Origin: Gnetum montanum
Lineage: Eukaryota > Streptophyta > Gnetopsida > Gnetales > Gnetaceae
NCBI GenBank assembly: GCA_015680685.1
Contig: MNCI01003602.1
Span: forward strand, 208,128 to 272,127
Reading direction: 5' to 3'
DNA length: 64,000 bases
Part shown: positions 10,741 to 21,668 of the stretch, piece after piece
Layout of the letters: every line of letters starts with the position of its first letter
Numbering within the stretch: the first letter of the stretch is position 1
The notes under the pieces: generated by a model
What the model was told of the DNA's origin: nothing
What the model saw: only the letters and a program-made list of their open reading frames with translations
The model's database searches: none
Program-made: the position numbers and the translations under genes

Positions 10741-11520
10741 TTCTTCTAGCACTAGAAAGACTGTAGTGACCAAAAATGTCAACGGCTAGAAAAAAACACT
10801 GAGGGGCCACCGACTGCTGGCAGTCTTGACCCTGTTTCCATAGGAGGGCCACGCTGGATAGGACGTAAACGAGGTACCTTGAATGGTCTGGTTGATCATA
10901 CAGGGACTTAGTCAGTTTCTATATAACCTTTTGCAACATGTAATTTGAAAACAAGACTGACAAAGCAAAGTAATGCTTAAATGTAGAGGAAATAGAAAAT
11001 AGTGTAAAATGCAATAAAGGAAATAGAAAATAGCATAAAATGCAATAGTAAATAAGAGATAATGTAAAATGCAATAGAAAAATGCACCGCTTCGAAGCTA
11101 TAACCTTGCTTTGTCAAGATGGACACAATCGGTTACATAGCGCTGGGAAGTGCAAAGATCCCGAGAGTAACCAAGACGTGTAGAATGAGGTGGCTGTGCA
11201 CTTGAACGTGGGCTCAGTCATCAACAATGCAAAGTTCTACCAAGGTGGTAGAAAAGAACAGAACAAAATGCCAATTGAGAATGCTAACTGTTTACAATGT
11301 CAAAATAGGAAGCTTACAATGCTTGAGATTATAGTGCAGAATTTTTGCTCATTAGCCAACTAGACTGTTAGCTAACCAGATTGCTAAGAAAATAGACTGG
11401 GGACTGAGAAGATTTGGAAAAAAAGGGGGATGCCAAAAGTGCCAGAGATCAAGAGAGATAGTGTGCCCGAGAGCGTGAGAACCGGAGAGCCAAACAGAGT
11501 TTGAGTGTTGCTCATTGGGG
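10741..11520 (-). repeat. Probable R-U5 and leader of element J
   Basis: No ORF of note. Downstream (minus strand) of the TATA box at 11521-11528 and upstream of the tandem repeats, so by position it holds the R-U5 part of J's 5' LTR, the primer site and leader. Short A-rich near-repeats (AGTGTAAAATGCAATA-type) occur at 10990-11090. I could not identify a primer-binding site or an exact LTR end. Confidence 0.4.
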
Positions 11521-11528
11521 TATTTATA
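11521..11528 (-). promoter_or_regulatory. TATA box of element J LTR
   Basis: The minus strand reads TATAAATA in the context GGTCCTATAAATACCCC, a strong plant core promoter placed correctly to drive the minus-strand gag. U3 with hairpin repeats lies to its right. Confidence 0.6.
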
Positions 11529-11772
11529 GGACCAAGGGTGCACGAAAGATGCAATTTGAATGACCATTGGGTGACCCTACCATGCTGTAATTATGCTGTC
11601 AGAGCAATGGTGCAATTAGGTGAGGTGCATTGATGTCACGTAATTGCTTGCTACTTTTCTATGCTCTGTAGCGTAGCATGTTGGTGTAGTGTAGCATCTT
11701 GTTACATGTCTTACTGCATGTGTAGAAAGCCTTTGAAATGTGCAGGCTATTCATTGTATGTTTGCTACACTA

Positions 11773-11804
11773 TGCTATGCTACGTAGCGTAGCGTAGCAT
11801 AGCA
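11773..11804. repeat. 12-bp perfect hairpin in J U3
   Basis: TGCTATGCTACG at 11773-11784 pairs exactly with CGTAGCATAGCA at 11793-11804, with loop TAGCGTAG. The loop itself repeats the GTAGCG unit, so the segment may be a small palindromic array grown by slippage. It lies upstream of the J TATA box. Confidence 0.8.
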
Positions 11805-12093
11805 ACTGTCCTTAGTCACAAAAACATCACCAATCTGTAAAATTTACCTTTTGCACTGCAAAGATTGTGAACTTGCTGATCCTGCACTTAAGTTGCCTTC
11901 TATCAACTTCCATAAAATTGGTATGCCTCACTGCACCATGCAGCTTAGCGTAGTGTAGTAGCAAACATGACCTGATGTTGGCCAAGTTTGCCACTTTCTG
12001 ACAGAAGGAGACATTACTGAAGGACTTGGAGTCGGGCGAAGGTGCTGACTGTCCAGATTTTGCTACACTGTGCTACAATTGTCTTCTGAAGTT

Positions 12094-12120
12094 TGCTACG
12101 CTACACAATGTAGCGTAGCA
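12094..12120. repeat. 12-bp perfect hairpin with 3-nt loop in J U3
   Basis: TGCTACGCTACA at 12094-12105 pairs exactly with TGTAGCGTAGCA at 12109-12120 around a CAA loop. It is a third, independent arrangement of the GCTACG/CGTAGC motif in the same promoter region. A weaker TGCTACACTGTGCTACAATT precedes it. Confidence 0.8.
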
Positions 12121-12205
12121 TAGCAAGACTCCTTAACTTAGAAAACTTGTTGAAGTAGACAATCTGAAGATAAGAGCATCCATCTCCTGAAGAACTATCA
12201 TAACA

Positions 12206-12439
12206 TTGCATATTTTTCAAAGACCTGGTGAAGCGAGCATGCCTTCAAATTATCTGGGCTATTTCAATGTCTATACATATGCTTCAGGAGAAGGTTTCAT
12301 GCAAGATGATAAAGTGATGACTTATGTTTATAGACAATTAAAACTTCATAAGATAAAATATCCAACTCATGATCTAGAGCTTAGTAGCATTATATTAAGA
12401 CTATCAACTCTTTGTTGGGATACTATGAAGGATAGATAG
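12206..12439 (+). pseudogene. Gypsy RNase H fragment
   Basis: RNase H removes the RNA strand during reverse transcription. The frame reads YLGYFNVYTYASGEGFMQDD, then VYRQLKLHKIKYPTHDLELS, matching the DASxxGLGxVLMQ and ASRQLKxHExNYPTHDLELAAI motifs of chromovirus-type gypsy RNase H. The first catalytic Asp is replaced (YAS for DAS), and homology stops after about 75 residues. It is on the opposite strand to J and next to element H, but in H the RNase H would follow RT, so this is a separate fragment. Confidence 0.8.
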
Positions 12440-12599
12440 AAGACCAATATAGTTATTATTGAAGGTGCTATAGTGCATATTAAGACTATCAATGGAATCC
12501 TTCATGCAACTCAAGACATATTCACAAAGTATGCTAATAATAGAAGACAACCTCTATAGTTTAATATTTGGTAAAGGGACACATCTTTCAATTTCCTTT

Positions 12600-13535
12600 T
12601 CTTTTTTCTACAAGTGATTTTTGTAGTTTTGGATGCTAGAAGGATGTCTTGGAGGTCCAAGAGATGTTTGTATGAGTCTTCATAAAAGATGTCTAGGATA
12701 AGTGTAGAGTCTTTACAAAAGACATTTGGACGTTTTTTAAGACACTTGTATTGGAGCAGAGACATCTCTATCTAATGAAAGATGTATCTACTAGGTGAGA
12801 GATGTCTTCAATGCTAGAGAGATGTTTCCCAGGGGTTAAATGTTTGTCTCCTACTAGTGGCCTTTTGTAGAAAGATGTCTATTCCAAAGGCCAAAGACAA
12901 CCCATACTACTAGGAAAACTTCTAAAATTGATCATCCCAAATTGAAAAATAGTAGAAATAATGGAGAAATAAATGAAAATAACTTAAGATCTTCAAGTTG
13001 AGTTGGAAAAATGTTTTTTTATTTTTTATCTCCTAATTCCAATAAATATTGGTAATTTTTTCATGTTTTGTATCAACATCAAGTGAGTTGATGAAGTATG
13101 ATAAGAGTGTTAAGAGAGCATATTGAGTGAGTGTATGTTGGAATTACAACTTCATGGGTAGTTCTGTGATTTATTGACTTATGTGTTTTTGTGTCTTTCT
13201 TTTGTATTTGGATCTTAGTTCTAGATTATGGAAGAGATTCTAATTTGATTATGTCTTTCATTGAGAACAACCATTGTGTTGTTATGAAGCCTCATGCTTT
13301 GTAGCATTATTTAATTATCAAGAGTGTTTTGACTATTTTCTAGGTTATGAAGCCCTACTATAATTTCATTTTAATAATTAAAGGTAGTTAGCTTTCTTAT
13401 TTTCTAGCATATCATTTTTTATTTCATAATATTTGGATTTAGTAGGTTCGAAGGCTATTTTTTATTGTAGTAAAACTACTATAGTGTTATTAGTATTAAA
13501 TCTTATAGTCGATTATGCTTGAAATTGGTTGTGAA
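12600..13535 (+). repeat. Probable 5' LTR of element H, with AGATGTCT cluster
   Basis: Placed as an LTR because a degraded primer site and gag ATG follow directly. The left part (12610-12900) is rich in AGATGTCT or its complement (about ten loose copies), as in the LTRs of elements C, D and E. The right part is AT-rich with no ORF. No second copy is in the window, since H is cut at 15669, so the left border is a guess. Confidence 0.45.
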
Positions 13536-13536
13536 T

Positions 13537-13549
13537 TATTATCAAATTC
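13537..13549 (+). promoter_or_regulatory. Degraded tRNA-iMet primer-binding site of H
   Basis: TATTATCAAATTC resembles the plant iMet-complementary TGGTATCAGAGC, and is three bases before the gag ATG in the usual arrangement for chromovirus-like gypsy elements. The first Gs and the end are mutated, so the call rests mainly on position. Confidence 0.4.
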
Positions 13550-13551
13550 AA

Positions 13552-14760
13552 ATGGTAACTAAGAAGAAATAGGTGCAAGCCCTAAATAGAGACATGGAGA
13601 GAATGAAGTCTACCTTCAAATTAATGGTTGCTTGGTTGGATGAAATCAATGTAAAGATAAATATGAATGTAGATCCTAGCTATATTTAGATGCACCAAGG
13701 TGATGAGCATTTACATTTGGATGGTGATGAAGGAGTTTCATAGCTAGGTAGAGGAAATGATGAGAAAAAACAACCTAGCTATGGGAGTGTTGGAATCCAT
13801 TAGATAAGGATTCTAATTGGGGAAAATCCTATTACTCATATGAGAATTCTAAGAGCTCCAACACCGACCTTTAATTGTTCCCTTAATAAGCTTAACGAGA
13901 AATATAAAGTAAGACTTGCTAGAGCATTTTGTAATGCTACAAGACTTCCATGCATTGAGTTGAAGAATTTCAATGATGTAGATGGCGCCAATGCTTTTTC
14001 AAGTTAGCTGAAGGTACTTGACAAGCATTTTGAGTTGGAAGAGATATAAAATCATTTAAGGGTACCTATTTTTGAATCTAGATTAGAAGGTATGGCTTCT
14101 ACTTACTGGAAAAGGGAGTTCTAGGATTATGAAAGATAAAATGGTTAATTAATTAGAGATTGGATTCTAATGAAATATAGGTTGAGAAGAGGTAAGAGAC
14201 CATTATGAAGTTGAAATTCCTAAGAAGATCACAAAGATGTTAAGGATTTTTACATTAAATTTTGTAATCTATCCCATCAAGTGAGAGTAAAGTAGGAGGA
14301 GTATGAACTAGATTTAATTTTTCTAGGAGGTTTTAGAATAATGTATCAACAAGAGTTTTCATTCTATGAGCCAGAAACTCTTGATGAGGCTTATGCTTTT
14401 GCACTCAAGGTAGAAAAAAAAATAACCATATTCAAAAATAGAAGCAAACAAACTTCCAAGAAGAAAGATAAGGGATCCAAGTGTGAATCTAAAAATAAAG
14501 ATGACAACCATGAAAAGAATATTAAAAAGAGTGATGAAATGGGAAAACCTAAGAAGGATCAAGACAAGGAAGAAAAGGATTAAGAAAATTGCTTATCAAA
14601 GATCTAGTGTTTTAAATGTGAAGATTGGAAATACAAGTAATGGAAGTGTCCACTTTTTAAGGTGGCTAAGGATAAATATGTGTCAATCATGAAGATGGAG
14701 GATACATCAAGTGAAGATCTTCAAAGAGGTAATCCTAACGCTTCCAAGATCAATTTTTTA
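13552..14760 (+). pseudogene. Element H gag
   Basis: Starts at the ATG at 13552 (MVTKKK) just after the primer site. A frame with many stops reads ERMKSTFKLMVAWLDEI, then the capsid part around LPCIELKNFNDVDGANAF, KVLDKHFELEEI and YWKREF (about 13930-14130). An open 80-codon part at 14341-14583 has MYQQEFSFYEPETLDEAYAF followed by a very Lys-rich linker. A zinc knuckle at 14608-14649 reads CFKCEDWKYK-stop-WKC, a CCHC motif with His changed to Tyr. Dead copy of a gypsy gag. Confidence 0.75.
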
Positions 14761-15410
14761 ACTTGAATTCTTATGTATTCATGAGCAATGTGAATAGAGG
14801 ATACTGGCATGATAGAAAATTGTTATTTTAGATTAGGGCTATATGTTTGCTTTCTAGGGGAGTGAATTCATATTTTGATTGATGGAAGAGTCCAAGAAAA
14901 TGTTATTTCTTGTAAAAAAAATTTCTAAATTAGTTTTGGTAACTAATCCTCATCCTAGATCCTACAAGGTGCATTGGTTTTCTAGAGATTCCTCTCAATA
15001 GGTGAGGGAACAATGTACTCTGAAATTAGGAGTTTTCATGATGTTGTGAAGTATGATGTTCTTTAATTTGATTATGCTAATGTAATTGATGGTAGACCTT
15101 GGAATTTTAACAATGGTTCTCAATTTTATGAAGTAAGAAATGTATGACATGTAGCTAAATCAAATGGAATCCATGAGTTGATTCTCATGATAGTTGAACA
15201 AGTGAGGTAGCAAAGCTCATTTAATGCTTCTTTAATCATTCTAGAAAAGAGAAAATACATTAAGAAACATGATGAAAAAAGTTTTGATTATGTTGTTGTA
15301 TTAATTAATCATGATGATGTGCAAGTTAAACTACATATAGGTGTGCTAGCCTTAAAGGAGAATTTTTCCTAGGTTTTTAAGGGGGAATTTGATGCATTAC
15401 CAGCAATGAG
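14761..15410 (+). pseudogene. Element H protease region, heavily decayed
   Basis: By position between zinc knuckle and RT this should hold protease and linker. Scattered phrases on the plus strand fit (for example FDYVVVLINHDDVQVK-like text near 15280-15330), but stops and frame changes are dense and I cannot point to a catalytic DSG. Little more can be supported. Confidence 0.4.
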
Positions 15411-15669
15411 AAATGTAAAATATTCAATTGACTTCATAACTAGTTCCACCATTATAAATGAGAGAGCTTATCAGATGCCAAAGGTAAGTAGAGAAGTTAC
15501 TTGAAAATGGCTTCATGAGGGAATTCATTTCACCTTTTATAGTTCCAATAGTGCTAGTGCCAAAGAAGGATAATGATGAATGGAAGATGTGCATTGATTC
15601 TAGGCCAGTGAACATGATAAAAATGAGGTATAGATTTTCTATTTTAAGGATGTATAATATTCTTGATTG
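15411..15669 (+). pseudogene. Element H reverse transcriptase start, cut by element G
   Basis: The plus frame reads LLENGFMREFISPFIVP, VLVPKKDNDEWKMCIDSRPVN and RYRFSILRMYNILD, the fingers of gypsy RT up to just before the first catalytic Asp. Homology ends exactly where the G LTR begins (TGACATCCC at 15670); the open frame continues into the LTR by chance. The rest of H RT was not found on the far side of the second LTR copy (after about 25725). Confidence 0.85.
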
Positions 15670-16145
15670 TGACATCCCATTCTTAGATGTCATTAAAACA
15701 TTATCATTTTTTTTAATTCATTACACTTGTGAACATTATAATGGAAATATAAGGGAATACTTGGTAAATATTATTAATGAACTGAATTTAATAGGGAAGA
15801 AAAACATGGTAAAAACTTTTATTATGTAAATGGTATACTATAATGCCCTCTAGGCTATCTTCCTATGACACTTAAAGCCTTAGAGTCAATCTAGCATGAC
15901 CACTATGGTTAGGCTATCCAGTCAAAGGGGTGATTAGTTCCTTCTTATTCCACTTTACCCAGCTCCTATTACTTGCCAATTTAGGCTCCACAACTCCATG
16001 TATGCATGACGTCTAAACTTGGACTTAAATGACATAGGTAAAACCCATTCTAAAGGGGTACCATAAATAATTGTAACCCCTCATAATGAGGTATCCCTTC
16101 TTTCAAAGGTTAATTACATTTCATAATATAATTTTTTCCTTAACA
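15670..16145 (-). repeat. Element G 3' LTR
   Basis: On the minus strand it starts TGTTAAGG and ends GGGATGTCA. It matches 25224-25692 along its length, including AAAGGTTAATTACATT and CATAATGAGGTATCCCTTC versus CATAATGATGCACCCCTTC. Weak similarity continues for some 25 bp beyond, so the inner border is uncertain. Its outer edge interrupts H RT. Confidence 0.75.
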
Positions 16146-16339
16146 TGGGATAGGACATTATTATCTACCTCCTTTAAGCATCTATCTCATCTTCGAGTGC
16201 TTCTTCTATAACTTGTTACTCAAATATTACTTCCTTGTTATACTCATCAAGTTCAACTTCATTATTATCTTTATTATCATCTATATAAACAAAGAATATA
16301 ATTTACTACTTTAGTAATAGATACAATTTATCATTTAAT

Positions 16340-16713
16340 ATCATGATGATAAAAAATTTTGGGGTAAGTCTTAAGAATGAACTTCCTACTTACCCAAGCT
16401 TGTTGTACTTCACTAATTGTTTTATTTCAAAGCTTCTTGGTTCAATGGTTCTTCATTACAATTGGTTTGACTTCAAAGCTAGCATTGGATATTAAGGAAA
16501 AAGTGTTCTAATCTATCTCATACAGCATATCATTTTCATGAAATTTCTTTAGCAAGCTTACATGGAAGACTTGGTGAATTCTTAACATTCTTGAAATATT
16601 TAATCGATATGATACTTCACCAATTTATTTGGATATTTTAAAGGGTCCACAATATCTTGGAGCCAACTTATTATATTTTCCTAATTCAAAGAAACTCCTG
16701 GTGGATTTTACTC
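16340..16713 (-). pseudogene. G integrase C-terminus and tail
   Basis: The minus frame reads KLAPRYCGPFKISK and IHQVFHVSLLKKFHEND, the GPY/F module that ends gypsy integrase. After it comes SLISNASFEVKPIVMKN with two stops and NKTISEVQQAW, which resembles the start of the chromodomain of plant chromoviruses but is too decayed to be sure. Continuous with the integrase piece at 16714. Confidence 0.65.
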
Positions 16714-17790
16714 TTAATAGTACTTGATCTCTAATTTGGAATTTCTTCTTAAGTCAATGGCGATCTGCATATCCTTTATATTTTTCTTGGGTAGTTTGCA
16801 AGTTTTTTTAACTCTAGTAACAATATTTTCCATTAGCTTCATTTCTTCTTCCTTCCATTCCATTCTTAAGGTTGGATCTACCCAAGTTAGTGGTGTACAA
16901 CAATTACATCCATATACTACTTCTAACAATGTTTGATGTATGGAACCTTGATAATTGTTATTATAGGCAAATTTAGCTAAGTGCAAGTAATTCTTCCATG
17001 TCTTTGGTCTACTTCCAATGTATCTTTGTAGAATATCTTCTAATATTTAGTTCACTCGTTCTTTTTTTCCATCTATCTCTAGGTGGTAAGCTATGCTAAA
17101 TTTCAACTTGGTTCCAAGTTCCTTGAAGGAATTTTGCAAAAATTCATATATGAACTTGGGATTTTTATCCAAAGCGATAGATTTAGGACACCCATGTAAC
17201 CAAAAAATTTCCTGTACAAATTTTGAGGCTACTTTGATTGTGTTTGTAGATTTCAAATCTACCAAATGAGCCATCTTTTATAGGTGATCAACCACTACTA
17301 AGATTAAGTCATTTTCCTTTTTGGTTACTAGTAATTCCAAAATGAAATCCATGGTATCATCTTGCCATTTCTAGTTTGGGACTTCCAAGGTTTGTAGTAA
17401 TCCACTCAGTTTCTTTTGTTTGACTTTTATTCCTTGGCAAGTTGGACAATTTTTAATGTATCTTGATACATCATTCTTTAATTTAGACCAAAAATAGGAT
17501 TTTTGTATCATCATATAAGTCTTGATATAACCTAGATGTCCTATGTATGGTACTACATGGGATTCACACAATAGTCTAAGTCTACAATTTCCTTTAGGTA
17601 TACATACCCTTTTTCTTTTCATTAATAAACCATTAGAGGCAAGTTGATAATGAGGCTCAAAAGAAATATTAGTTAGGATCTTCTTGAAGTAAGGATCTTC
17701 TTTAATTTGTTCCTTAATTTCTTCTTCCATAAGGGTTATCACAACATTGATAATCAAGTTTCACATTTGACTAAGGGCTTCAGCTACTAC
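16714..17790 (-). pseudogene. G integrase (HHCC finger and core)
   Basis: Integrase inserts the element DNA into chromosomes. The piece at 17757-17371 has the N-terminal zinc domain with HVVPYIGHLGYIKTY, YFWSKLKNDV and CPTCQGIK, so both His and both Cys are present. The core at 17274-17047 reads FVQEIFWLHGCPKSIALDKNPKF, where the second catalytic Asp appears as LDKNP (usually DRDP). The core end at 16986-16714 has LAKFAYNNNYQGSIHQT and VVYGCNCCTPL. Frame breaks lie between the three pieces. Confidence 0.9.
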
Positions 17791-18430
17791 ATTTTGTTTT
17801 CTTGGAATATATGTAATTTCAAAATCATATTCAACCAATAATTCTATCTAGTTTCATTATTGAGTGTTCAAAATAGGTTGTCTCTACAAATATTCTAAAC
17901 TTTTATGGTTTGTTTTTAATACAAATCTTTTTTTACAAAGATAGTGTCTCCAAACTTTTAAAGCATGAACAATTACTAGTAATTCTAAATCATGGGTTGA
18001 GTAATTTACTTCAACTCCTCACAACTTACAAGATTCAAAACATACCATTTTATCTTCTTAAGAAAGAAAGACACTAATTCCCACTCCGTATGTATTTGTA
18101 GAGACTTCAAATGGTATTTCTTCAATTAGGATTCCCAAAATAGGTGATTTTGTGAGTAGCATCTTTAATGTGAGGAAAGCTTCTCTACATTTTTCATGAA
18201 ATCTTGAACACATGTTTTTCCTCCAAAAGGTTAGTCAAGGAGGCTACTAAGGTAGAATAATCTTTAATAGAACATAGGTAAAAACATGTTAATCCTAAGA
18301 AATTGCAAACCACTGTAGCATCTTTTAGTTCTAGCTAATCTCAAATTGCACTAACTTTTGTTGGGTCTACTTGTAATCCTTTTTTTGTTACTATATGATC
18401 CAAGTATGAAACTTCTTCTTTGAAGAGTTC
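17791..18430 (-). pseudogene. G RNase H
   Basis: The minus strand encodes YSTHDLELLVIVHALKVWRHYL and, after KTNHKSLEYL, VEYDFEITYIPRKQNVVAEALSQM, the core and tail of gypsy RNase H with the conserved Asp at the DxLSR-equivalent position lost to EALSQ. The segment has several stops (after YL and near the N-terminus). It joins RT at 18439 and integrase at 17757. Confidence 0.8.
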
Positions 18431-18930
18431 ATATTTACTTAATTTTTTTTCAACTGATGTTCCTTAAGAACTTCCATTGTAATTTTCAAATGTTTAACAT
18501 GTTCTCTTGACTTAGAGTAAATAAGTATATCATCCATAAATAAAATAACAAATTGATCAAGGTATTCATGAAAGATATAATTCATTAATGCCATGAATGT
18601 TGTAGGTGCATTAGCTAATCCAAATGGCATCACTACAAAATTGTATAATCCATACATAGTCCTAAATTTAGTTTCTCAATGTCTTTTTCCTTAATCCTTA
18701 TTTGATATAACCTAATTTTAAATAAATATTTGAGGGATAACATGCACTTGTAAGTTGATCAAATAGGTCATCAATTCTAGGCAAGGGATAAGTGTTTTTA
18801 ATCATCACTTTATTCAATATCCTATAATTGATGCATATTCTTAACATATAATCCTTCTTTTTAATGAATAAAACTGGTGCATCCCAAGGTAGGATGCTAA
18901 GTAAAATCTTCCATTCTTCCAATAGTTGGT
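18431..18930 (-). pseudogene. G reverse transcriptase
   Basis: Fingers at 18922-18698: [37 protein letters not shown] and RIDDLFDQL. Palm at 18657-18439: YNFVVMPFGLANAPTTF, then the catalytic box FMDD in VILFMDDILIYSKSREH (usually YIDD). Between them the first catalytic Asp region reads [10 protein letters not shown], so KIDLRSGY has lost its Asp. A dead gypsy RT. Confidence 0.9.
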
Positions 18931-19578
18931 CTAACTATACTTTCAATTCTCTTAATTCAGATGTGAAAAACCTATAAGGTGCTTTTGAAATTGGTTGTGT
19001 ACCAAGAAAAATATCAATAGCTTGTTCAACATTTCCATTATGAGGTAATTCCCTAGTTTCACCAAATACTAAATCTTTATATTCTTTGAGTTCTTTTGGA
19101 ATCTAAATATCAAAATATTTCTAAGGTTAAGTTACTTTAACAGAAAACATAGTAGCACCCTTTTTGATTACTCTCTTAGCTTCCTTAATGGATATCATGT
19201 GAATTTGCTTTGCAATTCCTATTCCCCTTAGAACCCTAACTTTGTTAATGGTTGGCACTTTTAAAATATGTGTTCCAAAGTAGGTAGTAATATCAAATTT
19301 TTGTAGAAAAGATTCTTGAAATTGCATCGACATCACCTAATTTAAATTCAAAGAATTCATCAATGAAATGCATGTATTGCAAAGTATAGGTAATTTCTCC
19401 ATGCTTGGTATGCTTACTCATGGTCATTCCATTTGCAAGTTCTTTCTTAACAACTTTCTTGGAACTTAAACTTAATTTTAATAACCTAAATATAGTTGGA
19501 AAAATAACATTCTCATTGGTGCCACTATCAATCAAAAATTTAATTTTTTTCCTTAATTGATCCTTCAAAATTCAATAA
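18931..19578 (-). pseudogene. G aspartic protease and pre-RT linker
   Basis: The frame starting at 19568 carries the active site as IKFLIDSGTNENVI (usual LIDSGATHNFI), retaining Asp-Ser-Gly. The later part LQYMHFIDEFFEFKLGDVDA fits the flap and second half, and 19336-19127 has QESFLQKFDITTYFG, a GxxWL-side remnant. The LGM-WL motif is broken. Further toward 18931 the linker carries stops. Confidence 0.75.
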
Positions 19579-20790
19579 AGAAAATTAAAATTTTCTCAAA
19601 CCAAACTTATCTAATGCTGAAATCTTCTTCATGACTGTCATGGTTGTTTGGACGTTTTCTTTGGCCACGTTTGGGTTTGGTTTTTAATTCTTAATTTGAT
19701 TTTTTCTTGGTATTTTTGCTCATAATTTTGGACAGTCTCATTTGAAATGATCATCACCATAAGAAAAACATCTTGATTGAGCTCTCTTAGTTGGTGCTTC
19801 TTATACTATTGCTTGTCAAAGGGTAGTTTGTACTTGATTTGATTCTTCGTAGTCCTTAGCAATTCTATAGGCTTCATGAATTGTTTGAGTATTATGTGCT
19901 CATGTTTGGAGATGCAGTTGTGCATGTACTACACGAATGATCTTTGATGCTAACCATCCCTCATCTTGGTGACTTACATATCATGAGGCAACATAGAATT
20001 CCTTGTAGTAATCTTCCATACATCATCTTCCCAATCTTATAGAATCAAATCTCATGTTGTGCTCTTTGAGGATTGAATCTAGTACAAACTTTTGTTCAAA
20101 TTTTCAATATAATTTTAGTCAATTTGTAATCAAGCTTTGAGATATTAGTCCATTCTACCATGTTTTCAGAATTCCTCTTAAGTATAGAGAGACAACTTCT
20201 AAATGTTCTTGGTTTTACAAATTCAACATCTCAAAGTAATTTTTAATTATATCAAGGAAATATTTCACCTTGGTACTAGATCCAAGGGCTTCATCATAAT
20301 CATATTATTTTACTTTTTTGACTTGAACCTAGGTTAGTGATTCCCTTGGTGCACTTTTCCAATTCCAATATCCCTCACCTTCGATTTCTACTCTTTAACC
20401 TGATGAAGGGATATTACCACCCTAGTGTCTAATACATGGGGACTAGTTTCTATGCTAATCCATAGGGGGAAGTTGATCTTGATTTTGATCTCTGCAATAT
20501 GGAAACTAATCTTAGCACTAGTCCCTAGGTGAAAAATTGGTTGGATTAGAAGTTTGGATGAGATGCTTGGTTAATTGCTTGATGGAGTCTACAAAGGAAT
20601 CCATCTTTCCTTGCACTTACGACCATTTTCCTAATTTTTTTAGACATGTTCTACATCACTATCCCAAACCCATGATTTGACTAATGAAATTCCTCTTGAA
20701 TACCCCTAATTTCATTAATTTGTTCATCAAGGGCATTCATTTGATCATTAACCTAGGTCTCCATAATTCTCCAATGTACTCTTCAAGTTC
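19579..20790 (-). pseudogene. G gag with damaged zinc knuckle
   Basis: By order this is gag. The zinc knuckle lies at 19732-19770: CFSYGDDHFK-stop-DC, with the second Cys changed to Tyr and one stop. Upstream, toward 20790, the strand encodes gag-like phrases (for example around 20100-20200, near ESLITKLD-type text) but with many stops, so the capsid cannot be drawn precisely. The gag ATG is not certain. Confidence 0.6.
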
Positions 20791-21120
20791 CAAAAATTTT
20801 TAAGTTGAAAAAATTAGGCATGTTGAAAATCCTTGCCTCTAAGGTCCTCTTTATGAGTCTCAAGATAGTTAATTAGTTTCACAAGAGGCTAATGCTATCA
20901 TGAACTTCTATTCAACCATGGAATCCTAATTTGTTTCAAGATCTTAAGTGATAGATTAAAAAACTAATTTTTAATTATCCAAAAGCTAAATCTAATCATT
21001 CCATGGTGTTCAAAGGGTTTAAATCTATTGGAATTATTTTTTTTTATTTTTTTAACTAAAAATGGACTCTAGAATTAAAATTTATGGCCATTTTTAGATC
21101 GTAAAAATTTCATGATTTTT
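20791..21120. other. AT-rich leader-like DNA
   Basis: No ORF, repeat or RNA gene seen. By position it could be the leader upstream of G gag on the minus strand, or the start of the inserted DNA holding the 5S-like box. Confidence 0.3.
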
Positions 21121-21180
21121 GAGGTTTCCCAAGAGGTCATCCATCCCAACGCTACTCCAAGATGAGCACACTTAATTATG
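21121..21180 (-). ncRNA. 5S rRNA-derived fragment
   Basis: The minus strand reads TTAAGTGTGCTCATC, GGAGTAGCGTTGGGATGG and ATGACCTCTTGGGAA. This aligns in order with the 3' half of plant 5S rRNA (TTAAGCGTGCTTGGG, GAGTAGTACTAGGATGG, GTGACCTCCTGGGAA). About three quarters of the 60 bases agree. The segment covers the internal promoter end (box C side). Plant Cassandra-type TRIM elements carry 5S-like sequence in their LTRs, so this may be such an LTR remnant rather than a 5S gene; the 5' half of 5S is not seen. Confidence 0.6.
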
Positions 21181-21668
21181 AAATTTAATTTTATTTTTTA
21201 AAAAATATCTCGTACTTCCTAATTTTAAACTAATGTTTTAACAAACAGGAGTTTTTGAATTCTTTCTTAGTTGAAAAAAATCTTCAAATTTTTCATCAAT
21301 TGGTAAAACAAATTTCTATCATTAGAGGTAGGCATAGTAGTAGCAATCACTAGGGCACTAGGGTGATGCGTAGGATGTGCTAGAAGAGCATGGGGGTGGG
21401 CATGATGTGCCAAGAGAGTGCGGCAGTAGGGTAGGTCATGGTCATAAACTAGGAGAGCATCTTTACCTAGCTTTTGTGGCCCTTGATAAGGCTTGAATGG
21501 CCTAAACAAGGACATGCATAGCCCAAGTGGGACCTATGTAGCCCTTACTAATGCCTATGCTGCCTAGGAAAGTCTATGTAACACTTACCAGTGCATGTGC
21601 AATGCAAGAAACCAACGTTGTTAGGAGGAAAGAATTTTGAAAAATAACACTAAAGCAAGTGATGATTT

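Larger units (their letters stand above)
2060..12180 (-). mobile_element. Element J: truncated Tat-lineage Ty3/gypsy retrotransposon
   Basis: Read on the minus strand, the order is U3/TATA (12180-11521), leader with 165-bp tandem repeats, gag, a CX2HX4HX4C zinc finger, protease, a 2.7-kb interruption, then reverse transcriptase up to the RT-RNase H tether. The gag finger type and protease-RT linker wording (WSYSDM-LGLDP, QHNI) are those of plant Tat/Ogre-type gypsy elements. RNase H, integrase and the 3' LTR are missing, cut off near 2060-2100. All frames carry stops or frameshifts, so the copy is dead. LTR borders and the primer site could not be placed. Confidence 0.75.

Noticed and set aside
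21121-21180. Functional 5S rRNA gene
   Set aside because: Only the 3' half is present, with about a quarter of bases changed.
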